64,000 nucleotides of DNA, taken from assembly GCA_020091685.1 (NCBI GenBank), contig CM034601.1, positions 11,642,472 to 11,706,471 of the forward strand, read 5' to 3'. Both the position numbers and the translations under genes were made by a program. Positions 1 to 12,079 of this stretch are shown here, in pieces. Under the pieces are notes generated by a model. It was not told the origin of the DNA, did no database searches, and was given only the letters and a program-made list of their open reading frames with translations. Origin of the DNA: Lutjanus erythropterus (taxonomy: Eukaryota; Chordata; Actinopteri; Lutjaniformes; Lutjanidae). The stretch's first letter is position 1; the number at the start of each line of letters is the position of its first letter.

Positions 1-2126
1 TTGGGGAAAGGAGTGGAATGTTTGTTTTTTAATTTAAATGCTGTTTGGCGGCACGTAAAGTTAGTCACTGGAATTTACAAACCGGTTCAGTGTGCAGTGT
101 CATTGTCTCGTTTGGGGGAATTTCCTGCTCATTTGACATTTCGTTTCGCAGACTAAAATTGAAAATTGACAGGAAGACTGCAGAGAGACAGTTTACATGT
201 TTGGGAAGGGTAGGGGTAAAACTTCGTCATTTCTAAGACTGTAAAGGTTCAGCTGCAGCGTGTTTTGAAAATTTTAAGTATCTCAGCATTCATCCACAGT
301 TTTCTCTGAAGCAAACAAGAATTTCCAAATCATGTTTAATTATATTTACCCACTTCAGCTGTCTGCTATTTATTTTTTTATTATTGATGGGGACATGTTA
401 AGCTGCATATGCCTCCTCCTCTTCCTCGTATCCATTCAGAAATCAGCTGCTGTTGCTAACAAGCTCCCCTCCTCCCTGTCCCTCTTTTTCCTCCTTGCAT
501 CTCCCAAATAATACGAAGTCGATCCTCCCAAGATCAAGGGAACGGCATGTGTGTGCGCGAGTCTCTAGGATCTTGCCACTTCCTTGTTTCCCATTGTATT
601 GTGGTGTTGACAGGGGGGTTGTTCAGCCAGCCCCTAGTCCCTCAGTAAACAATGGCAGCAACACAGGCTGAGGCCTCCTTAATCCCCCCCTTCACACAGA
701 CCCAGGGGCTGGGATGAGCGGCGCTGGGGCCTCCCTGCCTCTGACTGGCTTCGATAAGGACCCCGCCACTCAGATTTAAGAGGCCTAAAAGAAAAGCAGC
801 TTTCACTAGAAGGCAGAAAAAGGCAGGGTTGGGTGGGAATCTCGCATCTCCACATGTTATTTAAGGGCCGTTTGTTTTAAAAGAATATATATCAAGACTT
901 CATAAGCTTAAAGTAACGTCCATGTTAGCCAGTTAGTTTTTAAAAAGCTCTTACTGTTGGGGTTTCCAACGTGCGAGAGCGCTGTGGGATAGAGGAGCTG
1001 GCAGAGTCTTAACTTGCCATTGTTGCGATGTATGTAAGTGCAAGATTATGGTTGTATAAAGTCTAAGATTACTGAGTGAAATGAGGCTGATGACAAGACA
1101 GCAAATCTCCAATATAGCTCTCAGCCAAACATACAGAAATCCCTTTTCTTTGTGTTGAGCACAGGAGAAGTTTTGTCATTCTCATCACATGTAACGTTTT
1201 ATATTGTTGTCTCTTTGTATTTATTATATCATTAACCAAATATTAGACTCCTGTAGCCTTGTAAATATTGAAAGTGCCCTGCAGGAGTAAGACTGAGACA
1301 CTTTTGTTTAAGATTATTGATGCAGGGCTCCCATTTGAGAGAAATAAAAAATGTGTTCATCTTTCGGAGGATTGTAGGTAGACCTGTCGCAGTAATTACT
1401 TTATCAGCTTTTCAAGCTCAGCAAAAAGTATTGAGGAATGTCCATATACCATGTTTACGTGTGTGTTTTTTAACGTCACCTAGGTTTTAGCCAACATGAC
1501 AGCAGAGTAAACTGCAGGGGTTTTCCCTACCGTTATAAGACTTGAGTATAGCACGTGTGTTTTCTCACAGTGTGTAAAAGCCCAACAAACAGAAAAAAAA
1601 AACTATGCTGAGACACATTTTGCTGTGATTTCTGGTCACGCTGCTTCTGTCCTCTTGTCTGTTGTCTGAATTAAAAAATGCATTTCTCTTTGAAAGGGTG
1701 TACTTGCATCATTATGCTATTATGGTATCATTATATCAGTGGTATGAAATGGTATTAAAATCATTCTTCATCATTTTTCACAATTATTTCTGGGACAATA
1801 TATCGTCCAACAAAAGCAGTTATAGTGACAGGCCTGATTGCAGGTTCACGTTTCCTGACTCACCGAGATCAGGAGTAATTTCTCTTATTCATCGTCAAGT
1901 AATTTTCTTAATTATAATTTATCTGGTTTATAAATTATCATAAAATGAAGGTAAAATGTCCATTGCAATTTCCCAGACATGAGGTGATGTTGTCAAATGT
2001 CTTGCTTTTTTCTGACTGTGAGTCCAAAACCCAAAGATTGAGAAGCTGTAGTCGGTCTGATGTCCTCATGCAATCCTCATGTTAATGACAAAGTCATGAA
2101 GAATCAATAAAAAGTCATTAAATGTA
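1..2126. other. Unremarkable intronic sequence
   Basis: Apart from the block at 610-812, no repeat, RNA gene or exon was recognised. Several T-rich stretches occur. An open frame at 1662-1943 has no recognisable motif and is treated as chance. Confidence 0.5.
610..812. promoter_or_regulatory. Candidate regulatory block (unique, GC-richer)
   Basis: Non-repetitive block, richer in G+C than its surroundings. It carries a SOX-type AACAATGG, a GATAAGGA motif and TTTAAGAGGCC. It has no good open frame or splice signals. This is a weak call based on composition and motifs only. Confidence 0.25.
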
Positions 2127-2483
2127 GTCAACGATTTAATTTAATTAATCAATTAGTCAATCAAAAGAAAATGAGTTGCCAGCTATTTTGTCAATGGATC
2201 TATCATTTCAGATATTATTCAAGCGAAATGTCAAAAAAAAATGCAGATTCCAGCTTCTGAAATGTGATAATTTGCTCCTTTTCTTTGTCATTTATGTAGG
2301 CAGTGAGTCTTTGGGTTTTAGACTGTTGGTCGGACAAAGGAAACACTTTGAAGACGTCTCTTTGTGCTCTGGGAAATTGCGATGAGCATTTTTTCACCAT
2401 TTCTTTGACATTTTATAGACTCATTGGTTATTTAGGAAAATAATAAGCAGATTAATTGATCATATTTGCTAGTTGCAGCCTTG
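2127..2483 (-). mobile_element. AT-rich MITE, GGGCTGCAACTAA family, copy 1
   Basis: Read on the minus strand, this copy starts with GGCTGCAACTAGCAA, then alternates ATTAATC-type words. It then has the family's internal markers: ACAGTCTAAAACCCAAAG, a CATAAATGACAAAG word, and AGAAGCTGGAATC. The family is a non-coding, terminal-inverted-repeat element common in fish. Termini with GGCTGCAAC suggest hAT-type mobilisation, which is an inference. Confidence 0.75.
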
Positions 2484-2576
2484 ATTAAGCGATATCTCTA
2501 TAAGAGAAATCCTGACTTCTTCCTGAAGTCAGACACACACTTATTATTTAGTAATTGAATGCATGTCTGTGATGTT

Positions 2577-2578
<2 letters not shown>

Positions 2579-2650
<72 letters not shown>
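2579..2650 (+). repeat. (TG)36 microsatellite
   Basis: Uninterrupted TG dinucleotide array. Confidence 0.98.
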
Positions 2651-2651
<1 letters not shown>

Positions 2652-2659
2652 TCACAGGT

Positions 2660-3450
2660 TCGTTCAGTCCGTCTCAGGTAGACTCAGCGGCCTCACTGCT
2701 TTGAAGAGGGACAGGAAATATGAGCGAGAGATCAAAATGGATGCGGATGCAGACAGATAAATAGACAGTAAAGAGAGAGTTTGAAGAGGGAGGGCTACAG
2801 AGGTAAAGAGAGCATTATAGAGGGAGGGGAAGAGGGAGGGGAGGGAGATTAAAATACAAATGACCATAAGAGCGTCCTCATCGGCCCGTTGGCTTTGAAG
2901 TAGCGGCCTGTGAAGGCACCTAAAGAGAAACTGTTCAGAAGTCTGCTCCGAGAGGCGGACATGTTTAAAAGAATATCAGAAGAAGAGGAAAACACCCTTC
3001 AGATGGCCCCGAGGTGTTTACACCTGTAATTATTCATCCACTTATTTCTTTCCGGCGCAGAGGGAAGGTGGGACGGGGGGTAAACCGTAGAGCAGTAAAA
3101 GACAGGTGTTGGCAGAGGAAGTGTGGGTTCGTTTGATTGATATTATTAACTCTTTTTCTCCGTTTCTCTACATTCACACACGTCAATCCAAGCAAAATCT
3201 TCCGTGTTGAATCTTTCTATTGACACAATCCATCTCTGAGCAGATTAATTGTGAGACCATGCCGCAGTAGTCGTGGAGAAATTCAAGAAAAGGTTGAGAT
3301 GACATATGACCTTTCCCATGATGCTAGAGGTCAAACGTGTTGCAGGACGTTTTTTTTCCCCCCACCTGCCTTTCACATCATCAGCCACTGAAACCCCTAT
3401 ATTCCACTTTCATGCTGTAAAGTAATCTTTGTGCCGTAAAGCAGCGTACC
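2660..3450. other. Intronic sequence with purine-rich stretch
   Basis: Purine-rich between about 2700 and 2850; otherwise unique sequence without recognised features. Confidence 0.4.
2818..2848 (+). other. G-rich tract with quadruplex potential
   Basis: Five runs of three or four G separated by short A/G spacers (GAGGGAGGGGAAGAGGGAGG and onward), at the end of a 130-bp purine-rich stretch. Confidence 0.6.
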
Positions 3451-3687
3451 AGATTAACTCCAGCCTGATGTTATGGAGCATGTAGGTCCGACAAAATTCA
3501 GACCCGACATGATTTTGACATTGACATTTAACTCATTAATCGAGTAAGATTGCTCCACATTTTCTGGTTGCGGTTTTTCAGATGTCTTGATTTTCTGCTT
3601 TACAGCACAACAGCAGATAATTGGAAAAGAAACTCGCTCTACCGTCTCGTTTAAATAAAAAGTCAGCGGTTTATTGAAACTTTTCAC
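3451..3687 (+). repeat. Local direct repeat, left copy
   Basis: This copy is matched in order by 3881-4109. Shared words include TTTACAGCACAACAG, AGATAA.TGGAAAAGAAAC and CGGTTTATTGAAACTTT. The two copies flank a fragment of the dispersed repeat at 3690-3860. Confidence 0.75.
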
Positions 3688-3689
3688 AG

Positions 3690-3860
3690 CAGAAGACACT
3701 GCTCTGAAAATACACACTCTGTAGTTGGAGTTCAGTGACTGCCGGCTCTGTTAACATATTGCTCAATTAAATCGTTATGAACATCTACTCCTGCGACAAG
3801 ATTTCTAACGATTTCTTATGACTCATAAACAGACACTTACTGATTCAGCGAACATTAGGT
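3690..3860 (+). repeat. Fragment of TTAAAGGAG-family dispersed repeat
   Basis: Matches 7476-7668 and 48564-48730 in sequence order: CTGCTCTGAAAATACACA, TTGGAGTTCAGTGACTGCC, TTAACATATTGCTCA, AAACATCTAC and ATTTCTTA.GACTCATAAACAG. Only the middle part of the family is present here. Confidence 0.75.
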
Positions 3861-3880
3861 ATTAATGTTATCTCCATGCT

Positions 3881-4109
3881 GGATTAAATCCGACCTGGTG
3901 TTACAGAGCACGCAGCTCAGAAAAAATACAGATAATGATATAATCAAGTGAAATTATCAATAATCAAGTAAAATTGCCACAGATTTTCTCATTTCAGTTT
4001 CTCACATGTGGTGGTTTGCTGCTTTACAGCACAACAGGAGATAACTGGAAAAGAAACATCCTCCTCTGTCTGATTTGAATAAAAGGACGGCGGTTTATTG
4101 AAACTTTCA
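3881..4109 (+). repeat. Local direct repeat, right copy
   Basis: Second copy of the segment at 3451-3687, clearly diverged but collinear. The pair suggests a duplicated arm of a larger decayed element or an old tandem duplication. Confidence 0.75.
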
Positions 4110-4641
4110 CAAGAGAGGAGACAGAAACGGAGACAGAGGGCAAGTTTCAGGTAGCAAGTCTTTGTCTGAGCTCCTGTGTTTGTCTGTGAGGTCTTTATTA
4201 GAAATGTGTGCGTGTGCAAGGCGAGATGTTGCACTCAGGTGAGTCACTGGCCTGCAGAGCGAAACCATGCAGTTTCTCCTGTGTCGATGTTTACAGAGTG
4301 AGCTGTCCAGGCTTCCCAGATGGGTTTTCTCAGCTTGTAGTTAATCACTGACAGCATTGTCTCTCTCTGTCTCTCTCGCACATAAATCTTCTCATTCATT
4401 CTGCACACATGGTTCATTTGTTTATCATTTAAAAATATGAAAGTAGTTTGCAAAATGAGTAGCTCCAGTTCTTTAAGAAATGTTCAATGCTGTTTCTCAG
4501 TTTATGAGTCTAAACTTCTCTATTAGAAATTGTCTTAAACCCAGTGGTTCTCAAACTTTGGCTTTATAACCCTCTGCACAGGGGGCGTGGATGACCAGGA
4601 CAAAAGTATGGACTGAAACTAAGTTGAATAAGTGTTTTATA

Positions 4642-4680
<39 letters not shown>

Positions 4681-5570
4681 TTTAGTTTAAAGTTTCTGTT
4701 TGAATCAATGTTTTAGTCCCTTTCATACAGCATATTTAACGTGGAAATGTAACGGCATTATTCCGCCTCGCTGTTTCATGTAAAATTTACAAACACAGAA
4801 TGGGGGACATGGTTGTTCCACTGTTGTGTTACGCATCATGTCCCGCCTCTTTTTGCTCTCTGCGTCCAAAACGCCAGCATCCTATCTAAAATCATAATGA
4901 TGGGTGGTCTTTACAGCAGTTTTGCAGGATCTTTGTTTTAAAAGGGCTTTTGTCGTGTTTACACGAGGAGCTAGCTTAGAAAGTGTGGTTAAACTTCACG
5001 AGAAAAAATGCACTGCACCAAAATTATTTCATGCAACAAAGTTCGTCTAACATGACGAGGAATTTCCTGCAGCGTGATACATTTTTTATATCCTCAGTCA
5101 CAGATTATCTTATCTTGGTTAAAATGCCGACAATCAACTGATTGTAACATGTCCAGCTTAAGTTAAAATAACATTTAATTTAGACACAGCAACTGACAGT
5201 AGTTTATTTCACATTAAATCAAAACTATTAAATCAAAATGACCAGATCTTAGTCATGTTTCTTCCAGTTAAATTTGATTTATTGGGAGCTACCAGAACAC
5301 TACATGGAGTTTCTGTCTATAGTATAAAGAAAAGAAATGTATGCGTTTGTCTCTTACCTTAAACTCTAAAGAATAACTTATTGAATGAATGAATGACTGT
5401 TTATGACCCAAATCTGCTTAAAAAATAATATCCTTTTAAAAGCAGCGGTAAATAATTAATAATAGCGACATGGTGTGTACTGTGTCGTTGTTTTCATGTT
5501 AGGATGTTCAGCAGCTCCCCAAAACAAGCATGTGGTGACTTGTTTCTCTGGTCATCTAAAAAAGGCTCCT
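4110..5570. other. Intronic sequence with a tetranucleotide repeat
   Basis: No exon recognised. Contains the GTTA array listed separately and AT-rich unique sequence. Confidence 0.4.
4641..4683 (+). repeat. (TTAG)n tetranucleotide microsatellite
   Basis: About ten perfect GTTA/TTAG units. The motif resembles TTAGG insect telomere units by chance, but the unit is four bases and it is interstitial. Confidence 0.95.
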
Positions 5571-5573
5571 GCA

Positions 5574-5622
5574 CACACACACACACACGCACACATGCAT
5601 GCACGCACACACACACAGACAC
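5574..5622 (+). repeat. Imperfect (CA)n microsatellite
   Basis: CA array interrupted by GCACACATGCATGCACG. Confidence 0.9.
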
Positions 5623-5639
5623 AGAGTCAGTAGGTTAGT

Positions 5640-6190
5640 GGGCCAAACTCACAACCTGTAAACACACTGAACCCCCCCTCCCCCTCGATTCCCCGGTCAG
5701 TGAGAAAATTCAAAGTACACTGTTGAATCAACGGCTGCAACTACCCACCTGTCAGCCTGCCTTCATCTATACAGAGCGGGTTAAACAGCGTTTGCGGCAG
5801 ATGTGCACACGTCCACTTTGACTTAATCTGTGCAGCACGGTTTCACTGCTTTCTCCTTAAAAAATAAAAGGTTTCTCTGTTTAGTCCAATTCTGTCATTT
5901 TAAGCCAGCAGCATCTGAATTTGTCCTCTCTGAAACATTGATGTCAGAGAAATCTAGTTCCTGACAGGTTTGCAGTTGTTTTTGTAAGAAATTGAGTAAT
6001 ATTGAGGTCATTATCCTCTGTGGGTTTCTGTTAGAGTGAGAGTGTTTTTTTGATAAAGAAATCACGTGACCTCTGGGAATTAAGTCTTCTTTCATTTCCC
6101 CTTCATTACTGTCAATAATCAGCCTGTAAAACAGTTTCATAAAGCATTCACTACCTTTCTAGATTAGTAGACTTGCACACTCCATATATA
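5640..6190. other. Unremarkable intronic sequence
   Basis: No feature recognised on either strand. Confidence 0.4.
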
Positions 6191-6192
6191 GC

Positions 6193-6209
6193 AACACACA
6201 CACACACAT

Positions 6210-6258
<49 letters not shown>
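6193..6258 (+). repeat. (CA)n microsatellite
   Basis: CA array with one CATG interruption near its left end. Confidence 0.97.
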
Positions 6259-6259
<1 letters not shown>

Positions 6260-6260
<1 letters not shown>

Positions 6261-7150
6261 CACCCTGTACTTTCCGAAAAAGGAAACCAAGTCATGTATA
6301 ACACCATAAGAACTGCAAGAATAAATCTCAGGTACATTAATGCAACCAGGAATTTTCTTTGAGGTGTCTGTCACATCAATAAAACTAATCTGACATAAAA
6401 AGGTGTATTTAAATATGAAATAATTTAAATGTGCATTGTATGAACTCTACAGATCTGCATTGACCAAATCAGATTCATGAGAATATGATAAATACCCAGG
6501 ACAAACAGTCCCACTCCATGCAGCGACCCTGGTCAAGATCAGCGTGGAAACAAAGGTCATATTTTGCTTCATGTGAGGTGAAAAGTTGAGTTACTTTTGG
6601 CCACCGGGCCACGTCTCTGCTCGTACATCCAGCAAACAAGTATGACTTGCATTATGCAAAGTTGTACAGGAGGAAGACGAATTTAAAACTGAGACAGCAG
6701 TGAAGCTAAAAATACGTAAAAAAAAGAATAGAAAAGAAAATATTTCTCATTACCAAACATGTACTTCAGTTTGTCTCGGTTATTTTTATCTAATAACGTA
6801 AGCACATGTGAAATGCAGGTATTACATACTGCTTCATTATTCTCCCATATAGAACCTAAACCACTAATCTAATATTCATCCTTCAGATGAGACGAATCAA
6901 ACTAAAAGCACTGATATTTAAAGTTTGACTTCAAAGTAGGTCAAATTATGTATAAGGCAAAAAATCAGTTATTACCCAGCAGTATCCAAAAACTGTTTCA
7001 AAAGAGAGCAAGTCAGCACAATGTGAGAGGAATTGCAGTAATGAAATTTGTGCTTTTAAATTAGTGCTTTTATTTTTTCTTTCATTATCTCATTGTGTAA
7101 CAATGTAAGGGGTTACTTTATACAGTAAGTGTAATGACAAGGCATGTCCA
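6260..7150. other. Unremarkable AT-rich intronic sequence
   Basis: No repeat, RNA gene or exon recognised. Confidence 0.4.
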
Positions 7151-7153
7151 ACA

Positions 7154-7892
7154 TTAAAGGAGCAATACGCAGCAACTGTGCATGCAAAATGAGTACTGCA
7201 GTCCAAATAGCGAGTAGGAACCATAGACTGTATGTTAAATAGGTTGAAATCCTATTTAATTTTCGCTCTATGGCTGAAGCAAGTTGTTTCCCTCTTCTTC
7301 AGACATGAGGAAGCTCTGCAGGCTGCAGGACTACTGCAGGAGTGCAGATGTGCACAACATTGTAAATTGAGAATAACAAGCGGCGATGAATCCTATACTG
7401 TAAGCTGGTCAGCTGTTTTTAACTGTCGGTGTGGTCTGTCAATGTAAAGTTAAGCCCATTACCCTGAAAACAAAAACCCGCTGCTCTGAAAATACACAGT
7501 CTGGACCTGGAGTTCAGTGGCTGTCTGTGTCACTGCATGCCAGACCTCATTAACATATTGATCAGTTGAACTGTTGCAAACATCTACAGCTTCTACAAGT
7601 TTATTAATGATTTCTTACAACTCATAAACAGATTTTTACTCAGTCGGCACACATTCGACATTAATTTGAGCTTTAATTAACGTGAAACAGGCGAACTAAA
7701 ACACTCATTTCAGCCTGGAATAGAAATTTCAAAGGACACCGCAGCGTGATACCACAGCATTGATGTCAGGGCAGCAAGTATCGCTACTTAACATGTTTCC
7801 TTGATCTCTGTTGACATCATGGTCATTTTATTTATTTATTTTTTTTACAGTAAATGCATTACAGATATTACAGATGTATTCTTCTCCTATAA
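7154..7892 (+). mobile_element. TTAAAGGAG-family non-autonomous element, long copy
   Basis: Begins TTAAAGGAGCAATACGCAGC and aligns in order with 48314-48872. Markers are GAGTACTGCAGTCCA, ATAGACTGTAT, AAGCAAGTTGTTTCC, AAGTTAAGCCCATTA and TGAAAACA. The right end (CAGATGTATTCTTCTCCTAT) is the decayed inverted copy of the left end. It has no coding capacity. A short open frame at 7232-7447 falls inside it and is not a gene. Confidence 0.75.
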
Positions 7893-9540
7893 ATAACTTT
7901 AAACAAATAATATAAAATGGATGATCGGAGCATAGCAGGACGAGATGTGTAGGTTGATTTTGATTTGCGCTGGTTTGTTTGTTTTAATCTGATTATTTGG
8001 TCTTGCTGTGTCATGGATGTTTACTTTGATTTGTTTGAGTTGTGTGTAGTGAAAACTGGGGCAAACAGCTGGAAAATTCATGTTTAACACGTTTATTAGT
8101 GAAATATAAAAGAATGGTTAAGGCTTTATAAGTATTCACTTCTGCCTGCTCCTTTTCAGACATGAGTTATTTATTGTGAGTTTATTAGTTAGTCTCGTTT
8201 TGTTGTTATATTTTTATTTTTTAACATGTTGGGAATGAAAATCTGAAACTCAGCTCGTGCTGACTTTAAACTATTATAACCCTGCAGTCTCAGCCACACA
8301 TGGTGTGTCTACTGTTTGCAAACACAGTCGGTGTGTTGACCATATGTGATTGAACACGACAATTTGCCATGTGCTCTGCCTCTTTCATCTGTCCCTGTAA
8401 GGAAATTTACAACCTGTTTACACTCTCCTACTGAGAGATGGAGGTGCGCGTTCCCATTCTGACTTCACATCTCGTCGTGTGTGTTTATGAGTGTGTATCT
8501 GCCAGAGGATGGGACTTTGATTATTGTGTGTGCACGTCTGCATGTGTTGTTCAGCTGGTCGTTAACTTTCATCTACCGACTTCACTCTTAATTTCCTCGT
8601 TTCCCAGTGTCTCCTCTTCAGGAGTGTTGAGAGGACACTGCGACTTTCTAACCTGTTTTATTTCTCACTGCTGCTTACTGAATCCTGTGGATCCTTCAAA
8701 TTCTGTTTAAGTGCAACAGAAACCCAACGGTACAAATATGAAAAAAAGAGCCTGCGATCTCTAGGAACGAATCAGTCTTCATGAAGCATCCGTGAATGAG
8801 TTTTAACTACACAACAAATATTACTTGTTTGAACCTTAAAATGTCATAAAATAGTTTAAAAAATCAACCCAAATATGTATTTTTTAAATGTCAAAGTAAA
8901 CTAAGAAAACCTGCAAATACTCACATCTGAGATGCAGAAGTCTGTGAATATTTTTTGCATTTTGCTTAAATAATGACTAAATAATTCATGTATTATGAAT
9001 ATAATGTAGCATTTCCATTCAGGAAACACACATGACAATAAGTTCCTATGGTGATCTCGTACAAAGAATGCAATAAGATATATAAAATGATATTTTTCTT
9101 TTATTTTATTGTACGTCATCAGTGGTAGCAGTCGTTGTATTCTCTTTGCATGAGGTAGGTCACACCAGGTTGGAGAAAATGGCAAAAAAGTTGATCAATT
9201 TTAACTGAGGACAACAATGCCATGTGCCGTAACTTAATGTCACTTAATTTTACCATCCTGCTCTCGTTCACTAACTCAGATTGGAAGTAAACGACACCTT
9301 GGTGCAGAGTTTCTCAACCTTAGTATCTTGACATGCAGATAAGATACCAAAGTACCCAAAACCACTTTAAAATCTCGCTGTAGAGGAGGTGTACTTATTT
9401 GCTTTCCACTGAAGAGTTAGATTAGTAAATTAATATCACTCAGCCACAGCCAGTATAAGCACATTTCCCGAAATGATGAACTATTACTTTAATCCATGCA
9501 AACATATAAAGACTAAACCAGCAAAGTAAACTTTAAGATT
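7893..9540. other. Unremarkable intronic sequence
   Basis: Unique, AT-rich. An open frame at 8438-8710 shows no domain and no splice context; treated as chance. Confidence 0.4.
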
Positions 9541-9544
9541 TAAA

Positions 9545-9945
9545 ATGATATGTTCTTTTTAAGTGGGGTTGTGTGAGGTATTTGTCCACAGTCAATATTA
9601 CCCACAGCAGTTGGTGGCTGGCGCGCCCAGAGTTTGGAGGAGCAGCAGGAGTATATAATATATATGTATATTTATAAGACAAATATCCCTCTCTCTAAAG
9701 CCACCAGACTCCATCAGGAAAAGCAGTGATTTTACCTCACAGAAAGCAGGAGTTGCTGGTCTTCCACTGCCTCGATCGGTTTGTTTGTTTGGTGTTTTTA
9801 AAAGGTCAGTTTGAGTTCAAATGAACTAACCAAGGCGGTGGAAGAGCAGCAGCTCCTGTATTCTGTGAGGTAAAATCACTGTTGCTTTGACGAGAGCAAT
9901 ATTTGTCTCATATAATGGCGGTTTCCTGTTAGAAAAAGCTGTCTG
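9545..9945 (+). mobile_element. Palindromic MITE, GTTCGGATTTTTTGAAGTGGG family
   Basis: Left part reads TTTAAGTGGGGTTGTGTGAG, then TTGTCCACAGTCAATATTACC, the standard opening of a widespread fish element. Inside, 9724-9775 (GTGATTTTACCTCACAG, then CAGGAGTTGCTGGTCTTCCA) is inverted at 9831-9881 (TGGAAGAGCAGCAGCTCCTG, then CTGTGAGGTAAAATCAC). Pairing continues more weakly outward over roughly 100 bp per arm, so the RNA or single strand could form a long hairpin. Other copies are at 29426-29602, 45700-45905 and 57070-57304. Confidence 0.75.
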
Positions 9946-10394
9946 ATGACGAGGTGAAGCTGTGAAATTATGGATGTTGCTGACTGACTCTTCCTCTGTC
10001 TCACCTGACAGGCTTGTCAGTTAATGATCTGAGTACCAAGGTAACAAACTGACTCAAAAACGGACAAGAATATTATTTGATATAGTCATTTTTTTTATCA
10101 CCATGTGCTTCTCATTGTGAGTAAACATCCACATTAGATGTGTTGATGTTAGCAATTGATCCCGTGATGACTTTTCCCTCCTCCACCGCTCATCTCACCC
10201 TCCAAACCTCAGCCGACCTTTATCATCATTTTAATGTGCACTTTATTAAAATAGTGTTGATAAAAATAGTCGCCTGAATGAAACTCAAACCCCGTCCTCC
10301 TCCTCCGCCCCTCTCCACCCCGTGCCCGTGGCTCTGCCCAGACCAGCTGGAGCCTCCACAGCCGCATGAAGCAGCCCAGCACACATGGCTGTGA
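9946..10394. other. Unremarkable intronic sequence
   Basis: No feature recognised; C-rich just before the CA array. Confidence 0.4.

Positions 10395-10451
<57 letters not shown>
10395..10451 (+). repeat. (CA)28 microsatellite
   Basis: Uninterrupted CA array. Confidence 0.98.
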
Positions 10452-10453
<2 letters not shown>

Positions 10454-10756
10454 AGCAGAAGTCTAATCCTCCCTTGTATGATACTCATCTGAAGAGGGAA
10501 AGAAGCAGCCTCCTCCATCATGTACACACATGACTCATAAACATACATGCAAAAGTCCAACACACCACTAATACTGGGCTTACATACACACATATAATCA
10601 CACTTTTACTACACTGAGAAACACACTGACGTACGGTACATAGGCCCAACTTCATTCTCCTACACATACGACATACACTTTCAGTAGTTTATAAGCTTTA
10701 CTGTATGTCTTCACTTCCTTCCTCCTCTTCATGCAGGCTGACACACTAACATACAT

Positions 10757-10757
<1 letters not shown>

Positions 10758-10839
<82 letters not shown>
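10758..10839 (+). repeat. (CA)41 microsatellite
   Basis: Uninterrupted CA array of about 82 bp, one of the longest in the window. Confidence 0.98.
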
Positions 10840-10841
<2 letters not shown>

Positions 10842-11517
10842 ACACTATGCATACTTGAAAAACAAGACTCCACCATTCCGGCACAAGAAATCCATTTTTT
10901 TCTGCTTGTTCCTCGTTAATTGTTCTTTTAGATTTAATTGTTTGTAATGTACATGTTCAGTGTTGCAGAACATTTCTTGTGTTTCTGCGCAAACGTTGTA
11001 CGTGTACAATTTAGCCATCAAATTATGTGCTACGCTTTCTTTTAAGAACTGTAACAAGCGAGGCCGAGATCGAGATATTCAGGAGGATGATGTGTGAACA
11101 CGGGAGATAAAGTTAACGAAAAACCTAAAACAATAAGCAGAGACATGACAAATGCAGATGTTTCCATGGCTTGATGAGTATGAAAATGATGTGAATCATA
11201 TGTTATGGCTGATCTCAGTCCAGATGAGACACTCACCACCACCGTCATCAAAACACCAAATGAGGCCAAACCTTTTGAATGTATTGTGTTCGTCCCTCTA
11301 GTAAAGTATCAGACACGTGAATCTATGTTGAGGATTATCATCCTTTTATTTAAGTTAAAGAGCATTTTCTAGATAAATAATCCATATGAACACTGTGCTT
11401 CACTCACCAGCAAAATAATTACTCTGTTACTCAGCACAGATCCGAAGCCTCCACACCCACACATCACAAATTGAAATAAAAAAAAATCAGAGATTGTGCT
11501 TTTTAAAATCCGCATGT
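10840..11517. other. Unremarkable intronic sequence
   Basis: No exon or repeat recognised. Confidence 0.4.
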
Positions 11518-11805
11518 AATGATTATTTTCACTTGATTAATCTGCACATTATTTTTACAATAAATTGATTAATCATCTATTAAATGTCAAAACGTGAAAA
11601 ATGCTCATCACATTTTCCTTGAGCTCAAAGTGACGTCTTCAAATTGTTTATGTCCAACTAATCTAAATCCAAAGACTTTTCATAAATGACAATAAAAGCA
11701 GCAGATCTGTCTATTGAAGAAGCTGGAAACAGCAAATGTTATTAAATAATTTTGCTTGAAAATCAACTATCAAAATAGTCAGCAAGTAATTTTGTTTTTA
11801 TCCAT
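11518..11805 (+). mobile_element. AT-rich MITE, GGGCTGCAACTAA family, copy 2
   Basis: Carries GATTATTTTCACTTGATTAA, the GAGCTCAAAGTGACGTCTTC word, TTGTTTATGTCCAACTAATC, CATAAATGACAA and GAAGAAGCTGGAAAC in family order. Its terminal repeats are eroded. Confidence 0.75.
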
Positions 11806-12079
11806 TAACAGACGAGCTCTATTTAACCAGCCAGCCTACAGTTTGGAGGTCTTTCCTGAACGTCAGCAGCTAGCTTTGCCCCACAGTAACACGGTACTCA
11901 GATGTCAAGGAGTCCCGTCTTCGCAGCAGACCTGCTGGATTCACACACCCTCCAGCTTAGCTACCTGATTATCCAGCAGCTAAGAAGAAACGAGATGTAA
12001 TTTTGAGCTCTCAAGAGGCACATTTTTCCTTCATTAGTGAAGCCCAAGGTGACACACCCACCTCATGTTAAAGGCCCAT

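Noticed and set aside
4641-4683. Interstitial telomere repeat
   Set aside because: Unit is TTAG (4 bases), not the vertebrate TTAGGG or insect TTAGG.
10226-10919. Several Val-Cys or Thr-His open frames on both strands
   Set aside because: Products of the two CA microsatellites.
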